From: Bacteroidota bacterium
Lineage (GTDB): Bacteria > Bacteroidota > Bacteroidia > Chitinophagales > Chitinophagaceae
Reading direction: 5' to 3'
DNA: 64,000 nt
NCBI GenBank assembly: GCA_018268075.1
Contig: JAFDXH010000008.1
Location: 19,161-83,160 of the forward strand
Position numbers and translations under genes: made by a program. The first letter of the stretch is position 1; each line of letters starts with the position of its first letter. Shown piece after piece: positions 25,407 to 33,426 of this stretch. The notes beneath the pieces are model-generated. The model did no database searches, was not told the origin of the DNA, and saw only the letters and a list, made by a program, of their open reading frames with translations.

Positions 25407-26216
25407 ATGGCATTTGAGAGAATTACCGAACAATCCTCCCTGTACAGGCATCTGGAAAAAAAATCAATAGAGGAGATTACAAGAAATATAAATGAGGAGG
25501 ATGCTAAGGTAGCTGCCGCTGTAAAAAATGTATTGCCGCAGGTAAACGACCTTATTGGCGCTGTAGTAAAAAAAATGAAGGCAGGAGGCCGTTTATTTTA
25601 TATAGGTGCCGGTACCAGTGGCAGGCTGGGCATATTGGATGCTAGTGAATGTCCGCCTACTTTTGGTGTTCCTCAGGGATTGGTAATTGGTGTAATAGCC
25701 GGAGGAAAAAATGCAATAGAGAATGCAATAGAAAATGCTGAAGATAATGAGGCTCAGGCATGGAAAGACCTTAATGAATACCATATTTCACCAGCAGACT
25801 TTGTAGTAGGTATTGCATCCAGCGGCACCACACCTTATGTAATGAGTGCGCTGGAGTATTGCCGGAAGCATCAGATAGTTACTGGCAGCATCTGTTGTAA
25901 CCCAGACTCACCAATAAGCAAACTGGCCGATTACCCCGTAGAAGTAATTGTGGGCCCTGAGTTTGTAACTGGAAGCACCCGTATGAAAAGTGGCACAGCG
26001 CAAAAGATGATATTAAACATGATTACCACTACAGCTATGATTCAACTGGGCAGGGTAGAAGACAACAAAATGGTAAATATGCAACTCACCAATAAAAAAG
26101 TAGTAAATAGAGGGGTAAAGATGCTGATGGAAAAAGGAAACTTAAAAAACCTCGACGAGGCCACCACATTGCTGCTGAAATATAAAAGTGTAAAAAAGGC
26201 TTTGGAAAATCTATAA
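25407..26216 (+). CDS. murQ: N-acetylmuramic acid 6-phosphate etherase
   Basis: Cleaves the lactyl ether of MurNAc-6-phosphate to GlcNAc-6-phosphate and D-lactate in cytoplasmic peptidoglycan recycling. The start FERITEQSSLYRHLEKKS, the SIS-domain loop IGAGTSGRLGILDASECPP, and EFVTGSTRMKSGTAQKMILN are the family signature, with the catalytic Glu in ASECPPTFG. The length of 269 residues is slightly short at the C terminus relative to the E. coli enzyme, but typical for Bacteroidota. The BadF-type kinase upstream may supply the phosphorylated substrate or use the released sugar. Confidence 0.95.
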   Translation: MAFERITEQSSLYRHLEKKSIEEITRNINEEDAKVAAAVKNVLPQVNDLIGAVVKKMKAGGRLFYIGAGTSGRLGILDASECPPTFGVPQGLVIGVIAGGKNAIENAIENAEDNEAQAWKDLNEYHISPADFVVGIASSGTTPYVMSALEYCRKHQIVTGSICCNPDSPISKLADYPVEVIVGPEFVTGSTRMKSGTAQKMILNMITTTAMIQLGRVEDNKMVNMQLTNKKVVNRGVKMLMEKGNLKNLDEATTLLLKYKSVKKALENL

Positions 26217-26294
26217 ATAAATATTTCAGCTTTAGTTTTTTTAGTTTTAAATTTAGCAAGGCAAATAATTTATTTCATTCCTAAACCATTCTTT

Positions 26295-27575
26295 ATGAAA
26301 TATATATTTTTACTCCTCACCTTATTCCTTACAACATTTTTTCAGGGATTTTCTCAAAATAACACTTCACTATTTGCAATTACCGGCCAATCTGTAAAGA
26401 ATTTTAATTGGATGGATATACGGGCTCTCAATATGAAAACGGGTAATGTAGAAAAGGTATTATTTGAAAATGGAAAAACAGAATTCAGTTATATAAATGC
26501 TGAAGACAAAACGCCTATAAAAGAAATCAAATTAAAAGGAACACCCACAAAATTATCAATAGGTGATACCCGTGTTGAATCACAACAAATCATTTTACAA
26601 AACCCAACGCCTACATCCCTATTAACAGCAGCCTTGGCCTTTGACAAAAAACATAATAGATTATTCTTTGCTACACTCCACGATGGGCGCCTTATCTGGC
26701 TTGACCTTGCAAAAGGCGGTCAAGCAAGTTTCTTCACCATTGATCAACCATTAATTGTACAATCAGATTATAATGACGAGGCAATGAACATCACCAGAAT
26801 GACAATGGGTGCTGATGGTTATGGATATGCACTTACAAATGATGCCAGCCACCTGCTTCGTTTCTCTACCGGTAAAAAAATTGTAATTACAGATCTTGGG
26901 GCTTTGCTGGATGATGAAAACAACAAAAGCATCAGTATTCATAATAAATGCACCAGTTGGGGTGGCGATATTGTAGCAGATGCTTATGGAAAATTATATC
27001 TTTTTTCTGCAAGCCATCAGGTATTTGAAATAGATATCAAAACCAAAACGGCAAAACTAAAAGGCGCTGTCATTAATTTGCCCACTTCTTATACACTCAA
27101 TGGTGCAGCAGTTAACGAAAATAATGAGGTAATAGTAAGCAGTGCCAACACTTATGATGGATTCTATACGATCAGTATGAAAGATTTGTCAGCTACCAAA
27201 ATGCCTACCAGTACTCAGGTTTATAATGCATCAGACCTGGCAAGCAGCAATCTGCTATTTCAGACTAATAAAACGGGGAGCGCTGTGCTTCCGCAGTTCG
27301 AAATTTTAGGAAATAAATATATCTCCCTTTATCCCAATCCTGTGAGTAATGGAGAAGTAAAAGTAGTTTTTGAAAATCATTTACCCGGCCAATACAAAAT
27401 TGCGCTTACAGATATTCAGGGCCGAATGATAGAAAATAGTGTGGTGAATATTCAATATCCCGGTGAGGCTGTAACCTTTAAAATAAAAACCAATCCAGTA
27501 AAGGGTGTTTATATGATAAAAATCACCAATAAAGAAAATTTCATTATTTATTCCGATAAGTTAGTGGTAGAATAA
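26295..27575 (+). CDS. T9SS type A sorting-domain protein with a beta-propeller-like body
   Basis: A signal peptide (MKYIFLLLTLFLTTFFQGFSQ) starts the 426-residue protein. The body has repeated stretches typical of beta-propellers (NRLFFATLHDGRLIWLDL, MGADGYGYALTNDASHLLRF, VADAYGKLYLFSA). The C terminus is a T9SS sorting domain (ISLYPNPVSNGEVKVVFEN to the end), so the protein should be exported through the outer membrane and attached or released. No catalytic motif is visible. It follows murQ by 78 bases but is closed by its own strong terminator. Confidence 0.8.
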   Translation: MKYIFLLLTLFLTTFFQGFSQNNTSLFAITGQSVKNFNWMDIRALNMKTGNVEKVLFENGKTEFSYINAEDKTPIKEIKLKGTPTKLSIGDTRVESQQIILQNPTPTSLLTAALAFDKKHNRLFFATLHDGRLIWLDLAKGGQASFFTIDQPLIVQSDYNDEAMNITRMTMGADGYGYALTNDASHLLRFSTGKKIVITDLGALLDDENNKSISIHNKCTSWGGDIVADAYGKLYLFSASHQVFEIDIKTKTAKLKGAVINLPTSYTLNGAAVNENNEVIVSSANTYDGFYTISMKDLSATKMPTSTQVYNASDLASSNLLFQTNKTGSAVLPQFEILGNKYISLYPNPVSNGEVKVVFENHLPGQYKIALTDIQGRMIENSVVNIQYPGEAVTFKIKTNPVKGVYMIKITNKENFIIYSDKLVVE

Positions 27576-27612
27576 ACTTTTCATTTAATTAGCACTTCCT
27601 TATTAGGTATTT

Positions 27613-27650
27613 GGTTTTTTATAAATTGTGTTATCAATTTATAAAAAACC
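27613..27650 (+). terminator. Strong hairpin terminator after the T9SS protein gene
   Basis: Perfect 16-base arms (GGTTTTTTATAAATTG and its complement) with a 6-base loop start 37 bases after the stop and are followed by TTT. It separates this gene from the next unit. Confidence 0.7.
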
Positions 27651-27684
27651 TTTCCGCAATATCCATCTTCTACCTGCAAAGATT

Positions 27685-27692
27685 TAAATTTG
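27685..27692 (+). promoter_or_regulatory. Bacteroidota -7 promoter element just before a start codon
   Basis: TAAATTTG matches TAnnTTTG exactly and ends 7 bases before the ATG of the 188-residue protein. Transcription would begin at or next to the A of the start codon, giving a leaderless or near-leaderless mRNA. Confidence 0.45.
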
Positions 27693-27699
27693 TATTGAT

Positions 27700-28266
27700 A
27701 TGCAGGACATAGAACCATTTGAAAACTGGCAATACCTTTACAACTCTCAGGAAGATGAGCTGTCGCCCTTTCATGGCCGCGATTATAGCCAGTTTGAATT
27801 TATCAATACCATCTACAATTATTACATACATCCGCAGTGGGACGAGTTTGGAAGCCGTACATTATATATGAAAATATTAATGGTAGATTATGAGATGCAT
27901 TACATGATCATTGAATTAATTGGTGAGTGGAACGATGCCATTGAAAATGACATCATGACGCTAAAGCGAGAAGTGATAGATGTATTTATTCGCCATGGCA
28001 TTAATAAATTTATTTTAATTGCAGAGAATGTACTCAACTTTCACAGCAGCGATGATAGTTATTATGAAGAATGGTATGAAGATGTAAAAGATCAAAATGG
28101 CTGGATTGTTATTTTAAATATGCCCAAGGCTACACAGCATGATTTTCTGAGAGCAAGATTGAATAATTATATAGACCTGATAGATTTTCCACCCTGGCGT
28201 ACCATCAAGCCAGATTTACTATTCAATCAAATAGATTCAGTCCTTTTACGCCGATTGGATTCGTGA
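27700..28266 (+). CDS. Conserved-looking cytoplasmic protein of unknown function
   Basis: A 188-residue acidic and aromatic-rich protein without signal peptide or membrane helix. The N-terminal part (WQYLYNSQEDELSPFHGRDY) is followed by alternating strands and helices (KILMVDYEMHYMIIELIGEW, INKFILIAENVLNFHSSDD, WIVILNMP) that could form an alpha/beta fold with a STAS-like feel, but no family motif is recognised. It precedes the sdh operon with a 77-base gap that carries its own promoter element for sdhC, so it is probably a separate unit. Confidence 0.65.
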   Translation: MQDIEPFENWQYLYNSQEDELSPFHGRDYSQFEFINTIYNYYIHPQWDEFGSRTLYMKILMVDYEMHYMIIELIGEWNDAIENDIMTLKREVIDVFIRHGINKFILIAENVLNFHSSDDSYYEEWYEDVKDQNGWIVILNMPKATQHDFLRARLNNYIDLIDFPPWRTIKPDLLFNQIDSVLLRRLDS

Positions 28267-28305
28267 GAATTTATTTTTCCAAAATTTTATATAAAAATAT
28301 CGTCG

Positions 28306-28313
28306 TAATTTTG
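28306..28313 (+). promoter_or_regulatory. Bacteroidota -7 promoter element upstream of sdhC
   Basis: TAATTTTG matches TAnnTTTG and lies 30 bases before the sdhC ATG. It probably drives the whole sdhC-sdhA-ATPase-nuclease-sdhB operon. No -33 element is obvious. Confidence 0.45.
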
Positions 28314-28343
28314 TTTATCTGAAATATATCAATCAACTGATTT

Positions 28344-29012
28344 ATGACCTGGAAACAGTTATTTACTTCTTCAATAGGAAAGAAATTCCTAATGGCTTTC
28401 ACCGGTTTTTTTCTGATCTTTTATCTGATAGTACATGCCGGAATCAATGCAACAATTTTTTTTAACGATAGTGGCCAAACCTTTAATGCAGCAGCTTCAT
28501 TCATGCTACATAATTATGTAGTGAGAATTTTAGAAGTTGGGTTATTTGCCGGGTTTATCCTACACATTATTCAAGGTATAATGCTCTGGCGGCAAAATAA
28601 GGCGGCAAGAAAAATAAACTATCTAAAACAAAATTATGTAAAGGAAATAAACTGGAACAGCCGTGTAATGGGATGGCTTGGTACTTTTATTCTTTTATTT
28701 CTGGTAATGCATTTATATCATTTCTGGGCCGGCACCAAGCATGAATTGTACTTCCATGGGCCTGAAGTAAATCTTTATGAAGAAATGAAAGAAATATTTA
28801 CAAATCCGGTTTGGTTTGCTTTATACATGATTGGTCTTGGTTCTCTTTTATTTCATTTACTTCACGGTTTTCATAGCGCATTTGAAACGTTTGGAATAAA
28901 TAACAAAAGGTGGACCCCAATCATAATAGCTATTGGCGTTTTTTATTCAGTTGTAATTTGTTTGTTATTCGCCTCTATGCCTCTTGCTTTTATGGTAGGC
29001 TGGCTTCAGTAG
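28344..29012 (+). CDS. sdhC: Succinate dehydrogenase cytochrome b558 subunit
   Basis: The membrane anchor of complex II, binding heme b and quinone. The 222-residue protein has five hydrophobic segments, starting FLMAFTGFFLIFYLIVHAGI. Histidines suited to axial heme ligation lie in IVHAG, GFILHIIQG, FLVMHLYHFW and FHLLHGFHS. This is the single-polypeptide five-helix b558 anchor found in Bacteroidota and Bacillus. It opens the operon, followed 77 bases later by sdhA. Confidence 0.93.
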   Translation: MTWKQLFTSSIGKKFLMAFTGFFLIFYLIVHAGINATIFFNDSGQTFNAAASFMLHNYVVRILEVGLFAGFILHIIQGIMLWRQNKAARKINYLKQNYVKEINWNSRVMGWLGTFILLFLVMHLYHFWAGTKHELYFHGPEVNLYEEMKEIFTNPVWFALYMIGLGSLLFHLLHGFHSAFETFGINNKRWTPIIIAIGVFYSVVICLLFASMPLAFMVGWLQ

Positions 29013-29089
29013 GTTATTTTGAATGGTTAATCGTTAATGATTAGTGGGGATTTACTAATTTTAAAAGAAAATATTTTAATACTAACATA

Positions 29090-31063
29090 ATGGCATTAGA
29101 TGCAAAAATACCAGGTGGTGAAATGGCTCAAAAATGGGCTAATTACAAAGACCATGCAAAATTGGTAAGTCCTGCCAATAAGAGAAAACTGGAAATAATA
29201 GTAGTAGGTACTGGTCTTGCCGGCGCTTCTGCAGCAGCTACTTTGGGTGAGTTAGGGTACAAGGTAAAATCTTTTTGTTTTCAGGATAGTCCACGCCGGG
29301 CACATTCTATAGCCGCTCAAGGTGGCATCAACGCTGCAAAGAATTATCAAAATGATGGCGACTCAGTTTACCGTCTTTTTTATGAGACAGAAAAGGGAGG
29401 TGATTTTCGCTCACGCGAAGCAAACACCTACCGCTTGGCTCAGGTAAGTGGAAATATTATAGACCAATGCGTGGCACAAGGAGTTCCATTTGCCCGTGAA
29501 TATGGCGGCTTATTAGCCAATCGTTCCTTTGGTGGCACGCAGGTACAGCGCACGTTTTATGCAGCAGGGCAAACAGGACAACAATTATTATTAGGAGCTT
29601 ATGGAGCTTTGGAACGCCAGGTAGCCTTAGGAAATGTTACCATGTACTCCCGGCATGAAATGCATGATATTGTAAAAATTGATGGCAAGGCAAGAGGTAT
29701 TATAGCAAGAAATTTAGTTACTGGAAAATTAGAAAGGTATTTTGGCCATGCGGTGCTTATTTGTTCAGGTGGGTATGGAAATGTATTTTATTTGAGCACC
29801 AATGCTATGGGAAGCAATGTAACTGCTGCTTGGAAATCGCATAAGAAGGGCGCATACTTTGCTAATCCATGCTATACACAGATTCACCCTACCTGTATCC
29901 CGGTTACGGGCGATCATCAAAGCAAATTAACATTGATGAGTGAAAGCCTTAGAAACGATGGAAGAATTTGGGTGCCCAAACAAAAAGATGATAAGAGAAA
30001 GGCCAATGAAATTCCAGAAGATGAACGAGATTATTATTTAGAAAGAAGATATCCTGCATTTGGAAATCTTGGGCCACGCGATGTAACCTCACGGGCTGCC
30101 AAAGAGAGGTGTGATGCAGGATACGGTGTAGGTACTACTAAAAAGGCGGTCTATCTTGATTTTGCTGATGCAATAAACAGGTATGGAAAAACCGAAGCAC
30201 ATAAAAAGGGATTCCAAAATGCTTCACCTGAAACAATTATTGAGCTAGGCAAACAGGTGGTTAAAGAAAAATATGGAAACCTGTTTGAAATGTATGAAAA
30301 GATTACAGGTGAAAATCCCTATGTCGTGCCCATGAGAATTTATCCGGCGGTGCACTATACTATGGGCGGCCTATGGGTGGATTATGAATTAATGACAACT
30401 GTTCCAGGCCTATACTGTTTGGGTGAAGCAAATTTTAGTGATCATGGTGCCAACAGGCTCGGCGCTTCTGCCTTAATGCAAGGCCTTGCAGACGGATATT
30501 TTGTAATACCCTACACCATAGGTAATTACTTATCGGGCGAAATTCGCACACCCGCTATCTCCACATCGCATGCAGCTTTTGAAGAAGCAGAAAATGCAGT
30601 ACGGGAGAGAATAGAAAAATTGATGAATGTAAAGGGGACTGAATCTGTAGAAAGTTTCCATAAGAGATTAGGGCATATTATGTGGGAAAAATGTGGCATG
30701 GCGCGCAATGATAAAGGGTTGAGAGAGGCTATAGAAGAAATAAAAGTTTTGAGAAAAGAGTTTTGGGAAAACGTAAGAATCCCCGGTGAAATTTTTGAAA
30801 TGAATCCCGAATTGGACAAAGCGGGAAGGGTAGCAGATTTTATGGAATTAGGTGAATTAATTTGTATGGATGCACTAAATAGGCGAGAAAGCTGTGGTGG
30901 GCACTTCCGTGAAGAAAGCCAGACAGAAGATGGAGAAGCAAAAAGAATTGATGAAGAGTTTAGCTATGTAGCTGCCTGGGAATATACAACAGATGGCGAG
31001 GTGTTGAACAAAGAGCCGTTGACTTTTGAATTGACAAAGCCAAGTGAGAGGAGTTATAAATAG
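29090..31063 (+). CDS. sdhA: Succinate dehydrogenase flavoprotein subunit
   Basis: Oxidises succinate to fumarate with covalently bound FAD. The dinucleotide-binding motif is [19 protein letters not shown], the FAD-attachment histidine lies in [14 protein letters not shown], and active-site residues in [10 protein letters not shown] and [13 protein letters not shown]. At 657 residues it is the long bacteroidetal type. Its TAG stop is immediately followed by the ATG of the AAA ATPase, with no base between, so the inserted gene is translated from the same message. Confidence 0.95.
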   Translation: MALDAKIPGGEMAQKWANYKDHAKLVSPANKRKLEIIVVGTGLAGASAAATLGELGYKVKSFCFQDSPRRAHSIAAQGGINAAKNYQNDGDSVYRLFYETEKGGDFRSREANTYRLAQVSGNIIDQCVAQGVPFAREYGGLLANRSFGGTQVQRTFYAAGQTGQQLLLGAYGALERQVALGNVTMYSRHEMHDIVKIDGKARGIIARNLVTGKLERYFGHAVLICSGGYGNVFYLSTNAMGSNVTAAWKSHKKGAYFANPCYTQIHPTCIPVTGDHQSKLTLMSESLRNDGRIWVPKQKDDKRKANEIPEDERDYYLERRYPAFGNLGPRDVTSRAAKERCDAGYGVGTTKKAVYLDFADAINRYGKTEAHKKGFQNASPETIIELGKQVVKEKYGNLFEMYEKITGENPYVVPMRIYPAVHYTMGGLWVDYELMTTVPGLYCLGEANFSDHGANRLGASALMQGLADGYFVIPYTIGNYLSGEIRTPAISTSHAAFEEAENAVRERIEKLMNVKGTESVESFHKRLGHIMWEKCGMARNDKGLREAIEEIKVLRKEFWENVRIPGEIFEMNPELDKAGRVADFMELGELICMDALNRRESCGGHFREESQTEDGEAKRIDEEFSYVAAWEYTTDGEVLNKEPLTFELTKPSERSYK

Positions 31064-32206
31064 ATGAGTGAAATACTTACGATAAAGAATTTTGGTCCTA
31101 TAAAGGATATGTCTTTTGAATTTAAAAAGATAAATATTTTTGTAGGTGATCAGGGTACTGGAAAGAGTACTGTAGCAAAATTATTTTATGTTATTAAAGA
31201 AGTACTGAATTTTGGGGACAGTAATAATCCGGAGCATAAAACGGATTGGAATATGATTCATTTTCATGAACAATTGGAAAATACCGGTATTAAAAATTAT
31301 CTAAAGCCCAATACCTATATTGAGTATAAGCATTCTTTTAAATACTTGAAATTCGCTGAAAACAAAATTTTGATTGAGGAGAATAATGAAAAATATAAAG
31401 TTAATGACACGCATAAAAATAAAAATACTGATATAGCCGAATATATTCCATCCTATAGAGAAGCCGCAGTTTTACTTAAAGATTCATTAAATGCAATAGC
31501 AGCTGCAGGCGCTTCCTTGCCAAAATTATTTTACCTTTTTGGCCAGAGGCTTATCAATGCAAAGAAGAGTAAAAGGGTTTATAATTATACAGATGTTTTA
31601 AATGTAAAATACAGGTATTCTGATGATGAGGATATTATTATAATGAAGGATGGAAAAGAAATCCCTATAGGGGAATCCTCAAGTGCTGTAAATAGTGGAA
31701 TACCCATGTTATTGGCATTTGATTATGTGGTTGATTCAATGCAGCCAAAACAAACAGCAGCAAACGCGTTTCGGACTTATACTAAAGCGAATCGGCCTTT
31801 TGTAATTATTGAAGAGCCGGAATTGAATTGTTTTCCGGAAACTCAGAATAAGTTAATGAAATATTTTATTTCGAAGTCGAAATATACTGTAAAAGAACAA
31901 GTTGATTTTTTTTGCGGTCTGGTGCTTACCACGCATAGCCCCTACATTCTGACCTCTCTTAATAATTTGATGTATGCTTATTTAGTAGGCCAAAAAGAAC
32001 CCGTGGAAACAGATAAAATCATTAATAAAAAATACTGGGTCAATCCTGATGAAGTTTCGGCTTATATGCTTTTACCTGACGGAACCTACGAGGATATTGT
32101 GGATAAAGGGGAGGGATTAATAAAGGCAGAAAAAATTGACTCAGTTTCAAGAATTTTGAACAGCATATTTGAAAAATTATCTAATCTTGAATTTGCAAAG
32201 ACATGA
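31064..32206 (+). CDS. ABC-type AAA ATPase (AAA_15/21-like) inserted in the sdh operon
   Basis: A 380-residue SMC/RecF-like ATPase. It begins MSEILTIKNFGPIKDMSFEF, the typical start of overcoming-lysogenisation-type and related ATPases, and has Walker A GDQGTGKST (residues 28-36), a signature-like PIGESSSAVNSGIPML, Walker B FVIIEEPELNCFPE (about 245-258) and the switch histidine in LTTHSPYILTS (about 288). There is no TOPRIM, HNH or transmembrane part, and the coiled-coil arm is short. Such ATPases commonly pair with a small nuclease or toxin in phage-defence modules. The next gene overlaps by 4 bases (ATGA) and carries a nuclease motif. Position between sdhA and sdhB is abnormal and points to insertion. 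Role as a defence ATPase is inference. Confidence 0.85.
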   Translation: MSEILTIKNFGPIKDMSFEFKKINIFVGDQGTGKSTVAKLFYVIKEVLNFGDSNNPEHKTDWNMIHFHEQLENTGIKNYLKPNTYIEYKHSFKYLKFAENKILIEENNEKYKVNDTHKNKNTDIAEYIPSYREAAVLLKDSLNAIAAAGASLPKLFYLFGQRLINAKKSKRVYNYTDVLNVKYRYSDDEDIIIMKDGKEIPIGESSSAVNSGIPMLLAFDYVVDSMQPKQTAANAFRTYTKANRPFVIIEEPELNCFPETQNKLMKYFISKSKYTVKEQVDFFCGLVLTTHSPYILTSLNNLMYAYLVGQKEPVETDKIINKKYWVNPDEVSAYMLLPDGTYEDIVDKGEGLIKAEKIDSVSRILNSIFEKLSNLEFAKT

Positions 32207-32544
32207 GTTTGATTTTAAAGAAGTGTGTTGAATATGATGAGGTAAGAAAAATTTGCGTGGCAGAAGATAAAGGAAAAAAATTTGAAATTGTAAATCGGTC
32301 TGGATTTCAAATCAAAAAAGTAATAGTTGATGGATGCCTTAAGCAATCGAAAAATGAAAAGAGATGCGATTTTTTAATGAGTATTGATAAAATCAACAAC
32401 CCTGTTGTTTATTTTATTGAACTTAAAGGTGGTGATTTGATTAAAGCAGTAGAGCAACTTAATGATTCAATTACTTATTTAAAATCTGATTTTAGTAATT
32501 ATGTAATTCATGCACGAATTATTGGAACCAGGGATTATAAGTAA
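32203..32544 (+). CDS. Small PD-(D/E)XK nuclease-like partner protein, C terminus frame-shifted
   Basis: The 113-codon frame overlaps the ATPase stop by 4 bases. Residues KRCDFLM (Asp56) and VVYFIELKGGDL (Glu73, Lys75), followed by a helix with Gln85, form the D-ExK-Q pattern of PD-(D/E)XK nucleases. The frame ends abruptly after GTRDYK. In the +1 frame the next 33 codons encode [19 protein letters not shown] and a basic tail to a TAA only 4 bases before sdhB. Dropping one G from the GGG at 32531-32533 joins the two parts into 143 residues. So the gene is probably disrupted by a one-base insertion, unless it uses programmed frameshifting or the assembly has an error. Likely function: DNA or RNA cleavage directed by the ATPase. 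Confidence 0.7.
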   Translation: MSLILKKCVEYDEVRKICVAEDKGKKFEIVNRSGFQIKKVIVDGCLKQSKNEKRCDFLMSIDKINNPVVYFIELKGGDLIKAVEQLNDSITYLKSDFSNYVIHARIIGTRDYK

Positions 32545-32635
32545 TCCAGAATATAAAAAACTTTTGCGAAGTACAAAATTGTCATTAGGAACTATCAAAA
32601 GAAATACAAATAAGTTCATGTCAGAAAAAATTTAA
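32534..32635 (+). pseudogene. Displaced 3' end of the nuclease-like gene (+1 frame)
   Basis: Thirty-three codons, read one base out of phase with the preceding ORF, encode a protein-like basic segment ending FMSEKI-stop. It has no start of its own, it begins exactly where the upstream frame dies, and its stop lies at the right place for a tight operon with sdhB. I treat it as the original C terminus of the PD-(D/E)XK protein. Confidence 0.55.
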
Positions 32636-32639
32636 TAAT

Positions 32640-33404
32640 ATGGAACATTACAATATGAATCTCACCCTCAAAGTATGGCGTCAAAAAAATGCTAATACCA
32701 AAGGCAGTTTTGAAACTTTTGAAGTAAAAGATATTTCATCAGAGATGTCTTTTCTGGAAATGTTTGATGTACTGAATGAAAGGCTGGTCAATGAAGGTAA
32801 AGACCCGATTACTTTTGACCATGACTGCCGTGAAGGGATCTGTGGTGCATGTAGTATGTATGTAGATGGCCGTGCGCATGGCCCGTGGCAAAAAAATACC
32901 GTTTGCCAGTTGCACATGCGGGCATATAAAGATGGCGATACCATAGTGGTAGAGCCTTGGCGTGCTAATTCATTTCCGGTTATTAAAGACCTAATGGTAG
33001 ACCGTTCTGCTTTTGATAGAATTATTGAAGCCGGAGGATTTGTTTCTACCAATACCGGTAATGCAGCAGACGCAAATGCACTGCCAATAGAAAGAGAAAA
33101 GTCGGAGGCTGCATTTGATGCTGCTGCCTGTATTGGATGTGGCGCTTGTGTGGCAGCCTGCCCTAATGGATCTGCCATGTTATTTGTAAGTGCCAAAGTT
33201 TCCCAATTGGCATTATTACCTCAAGGAAACCCCGAACGAAAAATACGGGCACGAAACATGGTGGAACAAATGGACAAAGAAGGTTTTGGCAACTGTGGAA
33301 ACATCCATAATTGCGAGGCTGAGTGTCCTAAAGGTATCAGTGTTGAAAATATAGCAAGGCTCAATAAAGAATTCCTAAGTGCTTCTTTCTTTCCGGAAGT
33401 ATAG
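32640..33404 (+). CDS. sdhB: Succinate dehydrogenase iron-sulfur subunit
   Basis: Carries electrons from SdhA to the quinone site through three clusters. The [2Fe-2S] ligands are in [18 protein letters not shown], and the C-terminal cluster cysteines in [15 protein letters not shown] and [16 protein letters not shown]. The product is 254 residues from the first ATG ([10 protein letters not shown]); a second ATG five codons later is also possible. In related bacteria sdhB follows sdhA directly; here two extra genes of about 1.5 kb separate them. The gene ends 22 bases before the convergent serine hydrolase. Confidence 0.95.
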   Translation: MEHYNMNLTLKVWRQKNANTKGSFETFEVKDISSEMSFLEMFDVLNERLVNEGKDPITFDHDCREGICGACSMYVDGRAHGPWQKNTVCQLHMRAYKDGDTIVVEPWRANSFPVIKDLMVDRSAFDRIIEAGGFVSTNTGNAADANALPIEREKSEAAFDAAACIGCGACVAACPNGSAMLFVSAKVSQLALLPQGNPERKIRARNMVEQMDKEGFGNCGNIHNCEAECPKGISVENIARLNKEFLSASFFPEV

Positions 33405-33426
33405 CCCGGCATGATTTTATCAATCG

